From NCBI GenBank assembly GCA_028821775.1, contig JAPKFB010000013.1:1-64000 (forward strand): a stretch of 64,000 nucleotides of DNA, in the 5' to 3' direction. Each line of letters starts with the position of its first letter. Positions within the stretch are counted from its first letter, which is position 1. The position numbers and the translations under genes are program-made. Below are positions 35,756 through 45,399 of this stretch, piece after piece. This stretch comes from Roseibacillus sp. (lineage in GTDB: Bacteria; Verrucomicrobiota; Verrucomicrobiia; Verrucomicrobiales; Akkermansiaceae). The notes under the pieces were generated by a model. It did no database searches and had not been told where the DNA came from. It saw nothing but the letters and a program-made list of their open reading frames with translations.

Positions 35756-38700
35756 ATGAAATCTCTCCGCTTTCTCCTCGTCGCGCTCACCATTCCGGCC
35801 ACCGCCCAGACCCCCGATAAAGTCTTCGCCCCCTTTGAGGGTGATGGCTTTGGAACTTGGGAGGAAACGGGCACCGCCTTTGGTAAAGCACCCACTACTG
35901 GGGGCCAAGGCGTGCTCGCGGGCCATGTGCATGGCTTTGCCCAGGAGTCCTTCGCGAGCTCCCACGCACAAGGCCCAGCTGGAATGGGTTCGCTCACCTC
36001 TCCCCCCTTCACGATCGAGCAGGCCTCTATCGGCTTCCTGGTCGGCGGAGGAAGCGTGAAGGGCCAGACCTCCGTGCAACTCCTCGTCGGTGATCAGATC
36101 ATCCGCGAGCAGGTGGGCCAGAACGACAATCAACTCCGACCGCACACTTGGGAGGTCCGCGACCTGAAAGGACAGCAAGCCCGCATTCGATTGGTCGATG
36201 CCCACGCCGCGGCGGGAGGCTACATTCTGGTCGACCACATCGTCTTCACCGACGCGGAGAAGCCCAGCTTCCCGGCCGCCACCAAGGGAGGTCAACTTGT
36301 CGAAGGCGGCCTCATCAGGACCGAAGTCCTACCCGGCGTCACCATTCCGAGCGGGACCAGGCTCGAACTCTTCGCCACTCACGAAAAGCACGAAGTCTAT
36401 TCTCCCACCGCCCTCTGCATCGATGAGCAGGGCCGGGTGCTGGTCACCGAGACTCATCGCTTCCGCTTCGGGGTCGAGGACAACCGCAACCATCGCTATT
36501 GGCACAACGATGACATCGCCTCTCTCACGATCGAGGACCGGCGCAAGCTTCATCAGAAGTGGAACGAGAAGTGGCCCGTGTCCGAGATGACCAAGAAGAC
36601 CGAAAAGATTCGCCTCCTGGTTGATCATGACCACGACGGCAAAGCAGACGAGTCCAAGGTCTTCGCGGAAGGGTTCAACGACCTCCTGGATGGCACCGCC
36701 GCGGGCATCTATTCTTATGAAGGTGAAGTTTTCTTCGCGTGCATCCCAAACCTCTGGGCCCTCCGTGACACCAATGGCGACAACGTGGCTGACCTGCGAA
36801 AAAAACTGATCACCGGCTTCGGAACACGGATCTCCCTCTCCGGTCACGATCTCAATGGCTTCGCACTGGGACCCGACGGGCGCCTCTACGGATCGATCGG
36901 TGACCGAGCCATGAACATCACCACCCAGGAAGGCCACAAACTCGCCTATACGGACCAGGGCAATGTCTTCCGCTTCGATCCGGATGGCAGCAATTTCGAA
37001 GTGGTCCATGCCGGCTTGCGCAACCCCAAGGAGATCGCCTTCGACCAATGGGGAAATTGCATCAGCGTCGACAACAACTCGGACCAGGGCGACAAGGCGC
37101 GAGTGGTTTACATCGTGGACGGAGCAGACTCCGGTTGGCGCACCGATCACCAGAACCTGCATACCTTCCACCGCGAGGTCGGCTACGAAAAGCGGCCCAT
37201 CAATCAGTGGATGCAGGAGCGGCAATGGGACAAGCACCACGAGGGCCAACCGGCCTTCCTCCTCCCGCCCATCGACACCCTGACCTCAGGCCCCTCCGGG
37301 CTCACCTATCATCCCGGCACCGGGTTCTCTCACAACTGCACTGACCGCTTCCTGGTCTGCGATTACCGCGGTGGAGCGGCCGCTTCCGGAATCTGGGCGT
37401 TCGGGATCGCACCCGATGGCGCCTCCATGAAAGTGGTCGACCCCCGCAAATTCAACTGGGGAGTGGCCGCCACGGACGTGGAATTCGGATACGATGGTCG
37501 CCTCTATGTTGCCGACTTCGTCGATGGCTGGCAGTCCCATCCTGCGGGCCGGATCTACACCCTCTCCTCTGAGGAATCGATCGCCAGCGAAGAGACCCGG
37601 GAAGTCACCGCGATCTTCCGCGAGGGCTTCCTCCGACGCCCTGCCCTGGAGCTTTTTGAACTCATGTCTCATCCCGATCACCGGGTGCGACTGCGCGCAC
37701 AAATTGCCCTCTCTGATCGCCCGGAAGCCGTCCCCTTCTTCATCAATGCGACCAAGCAGACCGAAAGCAGGCGGCTCTGCCTGCATGGCGTCTGGGGGCT
37801 TTGGATCAAGGCCCGCAAGGCAGGGTCGGAAGCCTCCACCGAGCAACTCGTCAAACTGCTCGCTCACCAAGATGACGAGATTCGAGCCCAGGCCGCCCGA
37901 GCGTTGGGCGAAGCCCCATTGAAGGACCACGGTCGCCTCATCAACTCGCTGCAGGACTCTTCCGCGCGGGTGAAATCATTTGCCGCCCTCTCCCTCACGC
38001 GCCTGCGGGCCCGCGAGGCCTTCAACCCCACCCTCATCCTGCTTTCCGAGAATGCCAATCGTGACCCCTACCTTCGTCACGCCGGAGTCATGTGCCTTCT
38101 CGGCTCAGGCACCGAAGAACAAATCGCAAATTTGAACAGCCACCCCAATCCATCGATTCGCCTCGCGGCGGTTCTCGCGCTCCGTCGCCTCCACTCCCCG
38201 GCCCTGGTGCGATTCTTTTTCGATAAGGATCGTCCGCTCATCTCCGACGAGGCCATTCGCGCGGTGCATGATGTTCCCATCGAACGGGCACGACCGGCAG
38301 TGGCGACCCTGCTCGATGAGTACGCTCCCGGCCAGAAGGGACGTCCCCTCACTCGCATGATGTTGCGCCGCCTTCTCCACAGCGCCTTTCGAATCGGAGG
38401 CCCCGGGAACGCCAGCCGTCTCATGAGGGTGGCCGCCAACGAATCTCTCGACCAGAACGAGCGCCTCGAAGCATTGCGCCTTCTTTCGGTTTGGACCAAA
38501 CCACCCAAGGTCGATCAATCGCTCGGCCGCTTCGCACCGCTCGAGGCAAGGGAACTGGCCGAGATCAAGAGCACCCTCGAAGCTGAAATCGTTCCTCTCC
38601 TCGGGATGAAGGATGAAATCCTGGCGGGAGCGATCGGGCTCGTCACGCAATACAACCTCTCCGCCAAGTCCCTCGACCTCCCCGGCCTCACGCTCTTGCT

Positions 38701-40351
38701 CGGAGTCAAGGATCTTGGATCCAACGCTCGCGGACGCATGCTCAACCTTCTCGCCAAACGCAATCCGGAAAACTTACAGAATCTCCTCCTGGGCTATACC
38801 GAAGATCAAGATGCCCACCTTTCCGCGACTGCTCTCAGCCTGCTCGCCCAGCAGTTTCCGAAGGCCGCTCTTGAGCCGGTCACCAAGGCCCTCGAGGCCA
38901 AGGAGGTCAAACGCGTGCAGAGCGCCTGGAAAATCCTCGCTAGCCTCCCCGGCGAAGAATCTGCCGCACGAATCACGCAGGGCGTGCGCGATTTGATTGA
39001 TGGGAAATTGAATCCTGCGGTAGCCCTCGAAGTGGTCACCGCCGCCGGACAACGGGAAGAAGAAGCGGTCCAGGCCATCATCACGGAGTATTACAACGGA
39101 CTCTCTCTCGAGGACCCCCTGGCGGCCTTCCGAATCGCGCTGGCAGGAGGAGAACCCGAGCGCGGTTACGCCATCTTCCACACCCATCCCGCGGCCCAGT
39201 GTCTCCGCTGCCACCGCATCGACGAAGGGCACTCCGAGGGCGGAGAAGCCGGGCCCAATCTCGCGGGGATCGGCAAACGCCACAACGCGGAGTACTTTCT
39301 CGAGTCCCTCATTGTTCCCAGCGCCAAGATTACTCCCGGATTTGGCATTGTCTCCATCACCTTCCAAAACGGCACTTCCAAGTCCGGGATCCTCGCCGCC
39401 GAAACGGATGACACCGTCGACCTTCTGGAAGGCAAGGATCTCTGGCGCATCAAGAAGTCCGACATCAAGACCCAGAGCAAACCCGTCTCCGCGATGGCGC
39501 CCCCCATGAGCGCGGTCCTCACCAAGCGCGATATCCGCGATGTGGTCAGTTGGCTCGGCACCCTGCAGAAAGACTCCCCACCCGCTCCGCCCCAACGCAC
39601 GGCAAAAGCCCTCAACCTCGCGGACTTCAAGATTGCGGAGCCCGAACCGGCACCCCAACCCACTCCTCCCACGCCCCAACCAATTGCGTCCCCTCCCCCA
39701 GCACCGACCCCAGAAGTCCCCTTCACGGTCCCCGAAGCAGCCCCCCTAAATATTGACCCCTCGGTCATGGAAGCGGGCAAGTCTGGCTACATTGTTTGCC
39801 AGGCCTGTCACGGAGACAAAGGCCAGGGCGTGGCAGCCACCGGAGGCCCTCCACTTGCTCCCTCCGAGTGGGTCCTGGGCCCCATTGAAAACCTGATCCG
39901 CATCCAACTCCGTGGCCTCAAGGACGACATCAATGTCAACGGCCGCCAATTCCTCCTGGGCACCGACATGCTCCCTACCGGGATGGTCGCCCTCCCACAG
40001 TCCAGCGAACAAATCGCCGCCGTGCTCACCTACATTCGCAATAGCTTCGGCAACCGGGGAACCGCGGTGACTGCCGAAATGGTCGAGGCCCTCCGGGACG
40101 AAATTGGCAAGCCCCAGCTCAAGGTCTCCGACCTCCTTGCGCCCCCTCCTCTTCCGAAGAGAGGAGCAGATGCCCTCCCGGCCTCCTCCCCGGACGTCCC
40201 CCCCACCACGAAGAATCATCAAGGGGGGGGCAAGCACAGCTTTCAACTCAAGAGCCTCCTCATTCCCCTCGTGGTGCTCGTCTGGCTCGCCCTCTGCGCC
40301 ATCCCGCTCGTGAAGCGCTTCAAGGCCAAAGATGAAATCCAACGCGAGTAG
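35756..40351 (+). CDS. PVC-type multidomain heme protein (dehydrogenase propeller, HEAT, two c-type heme domains)
   Basis: A 1531-residue exported protein. Signal peptide (about 1-18), a jelly-roll domain (about 25-165), then a beta-propeller 'membrane-bound dehydrogenase' domain of the planctomycete/verrucomicrobial type (about 200-610; landmarks VTETHRFRFG, DHDHDGKADES, SGHDLNGFALGPDGRLYGSIGDR and VDNNSDQG). HEAT-like repeats follow (about 640-1100), then a PVC heme domain with CLRCH near residue 1148, a Pro-rich linker (about 1275-1340), a second cytochrome c with CQACHGDKGQG near 1347, and a membrane helix near 1500-1518 with a short cytoplasmic tail. Such proteins are thought to oxidise sugars or other substrates and pass electrons to c-type hemes. 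Two heme sites plus a C-terminal anchor suggest an electron relay at the inner membrane. Confidence 0.92.
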   Translation: MKSLRFLLVALTIPATAQTPDKVFAPFEGDGFGTWEETGTAFGKAPTTGGQGVLAGHVHGFAQESFASSHAQGPAGMGSLTSPPFTIEQASIGFLVGGGSVKGQTSVQLLVGDQIIREQVGQNDNQLRPHTWEVRDLKGQQARIRLVDAHAAAGGYILVDHIVFTDAEKPSFPAATKGGQLVEGGLIRTEVLPGVTIPSGTRLELFATHEKHEVYSPTALCIDEQGRVLVTETHRFRFGVEDNRNHRYWHNDDIASLTIEDRRKLHQKWNEKWPVSEMTKKTEKIRLLVDHDHDGKADESKVFAEGFNDLLDGTAAGIYSYEGEVFFACIPNLWALRDTNGDNVADLRKKLITGFGTRISLSGHDLNGFALGPDGRLYGSIGDRAMNITTQEGHKLAYTDQGNVFRFDPDGSNFEVVHAGLRNPKEIAFDQWGNCISVDNNSDQGDKARVVYIVDGADSGWRTDHQNLHTFHREVGYEKRPINQWMQERQWDKHHEGQPAFLLPPIDTLTSGPSGLTYHPGTGFSHNCTDRFLVCDYRGGAAASGIWAFGIAPDGASMKVVDPRKFNWGVAATDVEFGYDGRLYVADFVDGWQSHPAGRIYTLSSEESIASEETREVTAIFREGFLRRPALELFELMSHPDHRVRLRAQIALSDRPEAVPFFINATKQTESRRLCLHGVWGLWIKARKAGSEASTEQLVKLLAHQDDEIRAQAARALGEAPLKDHGRLINSLQDSSARVKSFAALSLTRLRAREAFNPTLILLSENANRDPYLRHAGVMCLLGSGTEEQIANLNSHPNPSIRLAAVLALRRLHSPALVRFFFDKDRPLISDEAIRAVHDVPIERARPAVATLLDEYAPGQKGRPLTRMMLRRLLHSAFRIGGPGNASRLMRVAANESLDQNERLEALRLLSVWTKPPKVDQSLGRFAPLEARELAEIKSTLEAEIVPLLGMKDEILAGAIGLVTQYNLSAKSLDLPGLTLLLGVKDLGSNARGRMLNLLAKRNPENLQNLLLGYTEDQDAHLSATALSLLAQQFPKAALEPVTKALEAKEVKRVQSAWKILASLPGEESAARITQGVRDLIDGKLNPAVALEVVTAAGQREEEAVQAIITEYYNGLSLEDPLAAFRIALAGGEPERGYAIFHTHPAAQCLRCHRIDEGHSEGGEAGPNLAGIGKRHNAEYFLESLIVPSAKITPGFGIVSITFQNGTSKSGILAAETDDTVDLLEGKDLWRIKKSDIKTQSKPVSAMAPPMSAVLTKRDIRDVVSWLGTLQKDSPPAPPQRTAKALNLADFKIAEPEPAPQPTPPTPQPIASPPPAPTPEVPFTVPEAAPLNIDPSVMEAGKSGYIVCQACHGDKGQGVAATGGPPLAPSEWVLGPIENLIRIQLRGLKDDINVNGRQFLLGTDMLPTGMVALPQSSEQIAAVLTYIRNSFGNRGTAVTAEMVEALRDEIGKPQLKVSDLLAPPPLPKRGADALPASSPDVPPTTKNHQGGGKHSFQLKSLLIPLVVLVWLALCAIPLVKRFKAKDEIQRE

Positions 40352-40415
40352 GAAGGTCGCACCTCTCCCGCCCGGGCGATCACTCCTTCCGTGCTGCGCA
40401 CCCTCAGAAAGCACC

Positions 40416-40472
40416 CTGACCCCTTCCGAAATGAGGGCTCGCCGATGGTTTCCCTTCCTCCTAAGGGGTCAG
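40416..40472. repeat. 10-bp inverted repeat between convergent genes
   Basis: CTGACCCCTT (40416-40425) and AAGGGGTCAG (40463-40472) are perfect inverse copies separated by 37 bases. The right arm includes the end of the GH75-like gene. It might form a large-loop hairpin for convergent transcripts; the long loop and absence of a T-run keep confidence low. Confidence 0.3.
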
Positions 40473-41837
40473 CAACAAGTCTTTCCACTCGTGCAACTCG
40501 ACGCCTTCCCCTAGCCCCCCGACTTCCTCTACCAACTCCCTGCAACGCTTGCGCCAGCGCCCATAGTCCGGGGCCGTCTTGATTTCGTCGGCGCTGCGCG
40601 GGAAGACGATGTAGGTGACGGTGAGATCCGAAACAGGACGCCGATAGGGCCCGGCACTCGCATTGAGTTCCCTCGCCATCCGCAGCGAAGCTTCGCCCAC
40701 CTTGTAGGTGGGACCTGCATCACCGACGATCGCCGGGTAGAGCGTCTTGCCATACACCACCACCGCGAAATCTCCCACGTTGGGTGCATAGGGATCCTTG
40801 CGATCGGTAAGCATGTTGGTCGGGATCACAATAAAAGGATCGTATTCCGCGATGAGATAGCTCGCGAACTTCATGTCCGCGATCCCGGTCTCCAACTTCT
40901 TGATTCGCTCCCGCAACCACTGCTTGCGGTCAGCGGACGTTCCTGACTGGCCGAGTTCGCGCTTCGCGTTCTCCACCCGGCTTCCCCACCCCGCCAGCAT
41001 CGGATTGGCCGTGGAGCCTGTCTTCTTCCAACGAAAACTGGTGAACGGCTGGTAGTGGGTCGAATTGACGATGCTGTCGGGCATGGCCGGGAGCCGATCG
41101 CCATCGGAGCCATCTGAAACAACATCCATCTCGGCCTGCAGAAGAAATATCCTCCGCCCACTCCCTTCGTGACGCATGTTGAGCATGGTCTCACAATCGT
41201 AAAAATTGTGGCGGGTTAGAATCTCGTCCAAGCGCCCCACGTTGGCCTTCAGCCGTTCTGCCTTATTGGCATAAATTTGGCGATACCAGGGAGAGACCTG
41301 GGCCTGCGGGAGCAGCACCTTCAACCACGGAAGGAGGGTTCCAAGATCAGGATTCACCGTGGAGAGATCCTCCATCGTCTTGGCCGCGCGCGGCATGCGC
41401 ACCTTCAGCGCATACTCGGCCACGTAGGCTCCATCCTCCTTGCGCGCGGCCGATGCCAAGCCGCCTTCTTCACTCTCAAAGCTCACCTTGAGATTGATGC
41501 CCTTGGAGAGCTTGCGAAGATCCACCCCATCGGGAGGGGTGAGCACCCCTTTGGGAAAAAGCGGATCAGGATCCCGCTCAATCGGGGTCAGGGGCTCCGG
41601 AGCCGTGGGAGCAGGATCCGAGCCTCCCGGTTTTACGAACGGATCCTCATTCTTTAGGACCGTGCTCTCGGATCCGAAGATCTCCTTCAACCCTCGCTTC
41701 ACCTTCCCGCCCAGCGGGGTGAGCAAGACCACAAATCCCAGGACCGCCAGAAGAACCAGCCCGACACCCGCGAGTGGAACGCTGCGACGCGATGCGCGGC
41801 GCTTGACTCCTTCCAGGGCGTGTTGATCGCGGGGCAA
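40461..41837 (-). CDS. Membrane-anchored GH75 chitosanase-like protein
   Basis: A 458-residue protein. An N-terminal basic segment precedes one membrane helix (about residues 22-41), then a Pro-rich spacer (about 66-100), an unassigned region (about 105-215) and a C-terminal part with the pattern of glycoside hydrolase family 75 chitosanases: LQAEMDVVSDGSDGD, YDPFIVIPTN, GDFAVVVYGKTLYPAIVGD and GEASLRMARELN. Fungal GH75 enzymes cut beta-1,4 chitosan. The long separation between the 'MDV' and 'IVIP' blocks implies an insertion of roughly 60 residues. I could not confirm both catalytic acids, so activity is inferred. The first codon appears to be TTG and the start is uncertain. It is the last gene of a minus-strand run that includes PBP2. 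Confidence 0.6.
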   Translation of the reverse strand: MPRDQHALEGVKRRASRRSVPLAGVGLVLLAVLGFVVLLTPLGGKVKRGLKEIFGSESTVLKNEDPFVKPGGSDPAPTAPEPLTPIERDPDPLFPKGVLTPPDGVDLRKLSKGINLKVSFESEEGGLASAARKEDGAYVAEYALKVRMPRAAKTMEDLSTVNPDLGTLLPWLKVLLPQAQVSPWYRQIYANKAERLKANVGRLDEILTRHNFYDCETMLNMRHEGSGRRIFLLQAEMDVVSDGSDGDRLPAMPDSIVNSTHYQPFTSFRWKKTGSTANPMLAGWGSRVENAKRELGQSGTSADRKQWLRERIKKLETGIADMKFASYLIAEYDPFIVIPTNMLTDRKDPYAPNVGDFAVVVYGKTLYPAIVGDAGPTYKVGEASLRMARELNASAGPYRRPVSDLTVTYIVFPRSADEIKTAPDYGRWRKRCRELVEEVGGLGEGVELHEWKDLLLTP

Positions 41838-41864
41838 AATCGGTGATGGCGTTCCTAAATCTTG

Positions 41865-42686
41865 TTACTCGGCAGAAATACTCCGGGGGCGATGACTCAT
41901 GATGTAACGAATGGCCGCCATCGGAAGCAATGAGATTCCGGCCGCCAGCAAGGCCACTCTCCACCCCGGATAAACTCGCGGCCAGTCCCATTGCAGCGCC
42001 ACCAGAGCCTCATGAACAACCTCCTCCATGGGAACATGAAACAACTCGCGGATTGGCGTCACCGCGGGCACCCCATCGCGCCCCGCGATCTTTCCAAATC
42101 CGGTGTGGATCGGACCGGGGCAGAGCGCCAAAACGGAAATCCCGCGCTCCCGCACTTCCAGTCGCAACGCCTCAGAGAAATCGGTGACATAGGACTTCGA
42201 AGCGGCATAGACTCCAAAATCCGGGATAGGCAGGAGGGACGCAAGTGAGCTCACATTCAGGATCGCCCCCCGCCCGACCTTCAGCATTTCCGGCAGAAAG
42301 CCATGGGTAAGATGGGTGACGGCCACAATGTTCAAGTCCAGCATGCCGTGCACCTTCTCCCAATTTCCAGTGGCAAATTCGCCGTAATCGCCCATCCCCG
42401 CATTGTTGATGAGAAGGTCGGGTGCCCATTCCGTTCCAATCACCTGATCGATCAATTCCCCTCGTTCAGAGTCGCGGGACAAATCGAGCGGCACACTGGC
42501 CAACTGGAGATCGGGATGATCGATTCGCAATCTGGTCTCCAACTGCTTCAGAGCTTCCTCACGCCGGGCGACCAGGACGAGTCGCCGACAGTGGGGCGCG
42601 AGTTGGCGCGCGAATTCTTCGCCCAATCCTCCGGAGGCCCCGGTGATCAGGGCGCACTCGTAGAGCAGGGATCGAGAACCAGACAT
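41865..42686 (-). CDS. Short-chain dehydrogenase/reductase
   Basis: A 273-residue classical SDR. The cofactor motif is TGASGGLGEEFA, the NNAG motif is at INNAGMGDYGEF, the catalytic Ser is in NVSSLASLLPIP and the Tyr/Lys pair is in YAASK. The residues after the first strand (ARRE) favour NADP(H). A hydrophobic C-terminal segment (WRVALLAAGISLLPMAAI) may anchor it to the membrane, which recalls SDRs of lipid metabolism. The start was set at the ATG at 42686; the upstream part of the frame has no SDR features. It lies 16 bases after the DUF6941-like gene and 27 bases before the GH75-like gene. The substrate is unknown. Confidence 0.9.
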   Translation of the reverse strand: MSGSRSLLYECALITGASGGLGEEFARQLAPHCRRLVLVARREEALKQLETRLRIDHPDLQLASVPLDLSRDSERGELIDQVIGTEWAPDLLINNAGMGDYGEFATGNWEKVHGMLDLNIVAVTHLTHGFLPEMLKVGRGAILNVSSLASLLPIPDFGVYAASKSYVTDFSEALRLEVRERGISVLALCPGPIHTGFGKIAGRDGVPAVTPIRELFHVPMEEVVHEALVALQWDWPRVYPGWRVALLAAGISLLPMAAIRYIMSHRPRSISAE

Positions 42687-42702
42687 CGAATACTCCGGGG
42701 AA

Positions 42703-43125
42703 TTACGAGGGAGGCATCGGCTGGCTCTGCACTTGGACAATGCGCAGCGGCAAGCGCATCACGAGCTCCCCATCCACGGTGATGTCCACCGAGTAGATCC
42801 CGGCATTCGGGAACTTCAGGCCCTGAAAATTCAAGACCAGATTTCGGGTAAGGAAAGGCGCTTCATCGGGCACTTGCACCGGCATATCTGCTCGGATGGG
42901 CATGTTCTTGGCATCGATCGACTTTCCATCCTCGTCGATGATGTTGATCGTCATCTTGTGATCGCCGGTGTCCTCGGGAAGCAGGCAGATCCTCATCGCC
43001 AGGGCGCACTGAGGATGAACCACTGGAACCGCCTTGGCGGCCAGGGCATCAAAGGTTCCGGAGATGACCATCTTTCCGTTATAGTCGACTGCGAAATCGC
43101 AGAGAGTAGCAATTTGGATATCCAT
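42703..43125 (-). CDS. DUF6941-like protein, function unknown
   Basis: A 140-residue soluble protein built of beta strands, starting MDIQIATLCDFA and followed by GKMVISGTFDAL, MRICLLPEDTGDHKMTINII and GIYSVDITVDGELVMRLPLRIV. This 'Cupredoxin- or C2-like sandwich with a small-molecule heading' layout matches the DUF6941 family as I remember it, but no function is known. There is no signal peptide, so it is cytoplasmic. It lies 69 bases after PBP2 on the same strand and 16 bases before the SDR gene. Confidence 0.7.
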   Translation of the reverse strand: MDIQIATLCDFAVDYNGKMVISGTFDALAAKAVPVVHPQCALAMRICLLPEDTGDHKMTINIIDEDGKSIDAKNMPIRADMPVQVPDEAPFLTRNLVLNFQGLKFPNAGIYSVDITVDGELVMRLPLRIVQVQSQPMPPS

Positions 43126-43194
43126 GATTCGTTAGAAAATCTGGCCGTGTCTGACTCGTCCGCGCAGAAACGTCCAGCGTCAATTGAGTTCGCT

Positions 43195-45228
43195 CTACTC
43201 GTCCTCCGCCACCGGGATCGCCACGGGAGCGTCTTCCACCGGAATGGCGGGTAGAGCCTCGCCGGGATCGAGGGGCTCTGCAGGAACACTTTTTTCGAGT
43301 TCCAACGGTTCCACCGGAATGGCACGAAGAATTTTCCCGCTCGGAGTGATCAGCCTTCCCTCATCGTCGATGGGCAATCCAACTTCAGCGGGATCCGCGT
43401 CCCCCTCCTCCACCACGATGAGGGCCCTCGCCGGAGGTTTGATCATGTCCTTGATCTCACTCTTGAAGTGCTCAAAAAATTCCGGTGCCATGGGCGCGGC
43501 CTTGCTTCCTCCTGATACATGCTCTTCCGGAGATCCCTCGTAAAGAATCGCAAAGGCAAGCCTGGGATTTTCGTAAGGAAAGAACCCCGCAAACCAGGCC
43601 ACCTCCAATTTCGCGTGCGAGTTCCACTGTCCCGTTCCAGTCTTCCCCGCAACTTCCGCGAAACTCAGGGCTCCCCGCTTGCCGGTTCCCCAAGGAGCAT
43701 TCACGACATCATACATCCCCTTGTGCACGATTTGCACCGCATCCGGATCGAGCGAGAGTGAGTTGCGCGATTCTGGCTCGGCCGCTCGCAACACGCCCCC
43801 GCTGGGATCCTGAACCTGCTTGATGAGTTGCAATCGCGGCAAGACGGAGCCGTTCGCAATGCCTGCCATCGATTGCGCAACCTGCAGCGGAGTGGCCTCC
43901 CAGGCCTGACCGATCGAATAGTTGGCGGTATCTCCGTCCGTGAACGGCCGTCCAAACCTCTTGAGCACGTATTCATGAGTGGGAACCCGGCCCGAGGATT
44001 CTCCAAAGAGAGGCAGTCCGGTGCGCGCTCCGAAGCCAAGGCGGCGCGCCGTTCCAAGGAAGGAATTGGGCCCCATCATCATTCCAACCTGGTAAAAGAA
44101 GCAATTATTCGACCGCGCCAAGGCCCGGGCGACATCAAGCTCCCCCTCCGGCTTGCGGGTATGATTCCACATCTTCTTTTTCCCGATCTCGATGTAGGCG
44201 GGGCAATCGATTTCCGTCCACTCCTCGATCGTGTTGTTGGTGAGCGCCGTGACCGCCAGCACTGGTTTGAAGCAGGATGCAGGCGGATAGGATCCTTGAA
44301 AGGAGCGTGCAAACATCGGGTGCGACTCATCCTCATTGAGAGCCTTCAGATCGGCATTGCTGATGCGGGGAATCCAGACATTGATATCGTAGCTGGGACG
44401 TGACGCCATCACGAGGACCTCCCCGGTCGGAATGTCGATCACCACAAAGGCCCCACGCTCGCAGTGCTCCTCGAGAACCTTCTCGGCGTGTTTCTGCCAG
44501 TCGAGATCCAGGGTGGTCACCACCGTCTGACCAATCCGCGGGCGCTGGGTGAGCTCGTCGCGTAGCTTCTCCCCACCCGAGCCAAAAATCAGCTTCCGCT
44601 CACCGGGTCTGCCAGTGAGTTCCTGGTCCATGGTTTGCTCCAATCCGGCTTTCCCATCCGTATCTTCAAAGAGTAAATCACCATGCACGAGGGGACCGGT
44701 CGGCAGTTTTCCCTTACTGCGCACGTATCCAAGAAGGTGGGCCGCAGATTTCCCCTCCGGATAGTGCCGGTAATAGAACGGGCTCATCACCAACCCGTCC
44801 ATGAGCTTTTGCTTGAACTTCGCTTCCTTCGCAGGGTCGACCAGAGAGGAAAATCGCAGGGGTAGCCAGCGGCGATTCCGATAGTGTTCCAGGAGGCGCC
44901 GATCACTCACGGTGTAGGCCCGTCCTGCCAACTTGGAGGCGTATTCCAACCTCAGGCGGGCCCATGCCTGGATCTCCGGGTCCCCCGGATTCTGAAAGTG
45001 CTCGAACTCGAGCGCAAACTGGTAGCCCACTCGGTTTTGCGCCATCGCCCTACCCTTGCGATCGGTAATGAGCCCCCGCGGCCCCGGAATGGTCAGGGTC
45101 ATGGTCCGCGCGTCGGGCCTAGTCAAAACAGAGGCCCTTTCCGCTCCTCGATCGACCTTGGCAATCTCTTGCCCCAAGAGGAGGCCGGGACTCACCAAGG
45201 CAGGTAGGAGGGCACGCAGGGTTCTCAT
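43195..45228 (-). CDS. mrdA: Penicillin-binding protein 2 (elongation-specific transpeptidase)
   Basis: A 677-residue class B PBP. The pedestal domain (about 45-230) includes PRGLITDRKGR. The transpeptidase domain carries all three active-site motifs: S-x-x-K as SCFK in YPPASCFKP, S-x-N as SNN in ARSNNCFFYQ and K-T-G in AGKTGTGQW. PBP2 cross-links peptidoglycan during cell elongation at the inner membrane. I placed the start at the ATG at 45228 because the frame upstream begins with TTG. The N-terminal hydrophobic stretch is short and could be either an anchor or a signal peptide. The C-terminal tail is unusually acidic and Pro-rich. No mreB, mreC or rodA gene adjoins it. The gene begins 171 bases downstream of the 2605-residue gene. 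Confidence 0.93.
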   Translation of the reverse strand: MRTLRALLPALVSPGLLLGQEIAKVDRGAERASVLTRPDARTMTLTIPGPRGLITDRKGRAMAQNRVGYQFALEFEHFQNPGDPEIQAWARLRLEYASKLAGRAYTVSDRRLLEHYRNRRWLPLRFSSLVDPAKEAKFKQKLMDGLVMSPFYYRHYPEGKSAAHLLGYVRSKGKLPTGPLVHGDLLFEDTDGKAGLEQTMDQELTGRPGERKLIFGSGGEKLRDELTQRPRIGQTVVTTLDLDWQKHAEKVLEEHCERGAFVVIDIPTGEVLVMASRPSYDINVWIPRISNADLKALNEDESHPMFARSFQGSYPPASCFKPVLAVTALTNNTIEEWTEIDCPAYIEIGKKKMWNHTRKPEGELDVARALARSNNCFFYQVGMMMGPNSFLGTARRLGFGARTGLPLFGESSGRVPTHEYVLKRFGRPFTDGDTANYSIGQAWEATPLQVAQSMAGIANGSVLPRLQLIKQVQDPSGGVLRAAEPESRNSLSLDPDAVQIVHKGMYDVVNAPWGTGKRGALSFAEVAGKTGTGQWNSHAKLEVAWFAGFFPYENPRLAFAILYEGSPEEHVSGGSKAAPMAPEFFEHFKSEIKDMIKPPARALIVVEEGDADPAEVGLPIDDEGRLITPSGKILRAIPVEPLELEKSVPAEPLDPGEALPAIPVEDAPVAIPVAEDE

Positions 45229-45399
45229 GACGGAGGGGGCCAACTGTAGCCCACCTCACAGCGTTCAGCAATGCCCAGAACAACAAGTTCGAACCCCCGA
45301 GCCCCCAAAGCTATGCTCACCTGGAAACCGTCATTGCACACTCTCTTCGTTGGAGTTGGCGGAAAAACTCCCGCAAATTGCAAATCGGAACTTATCCCC

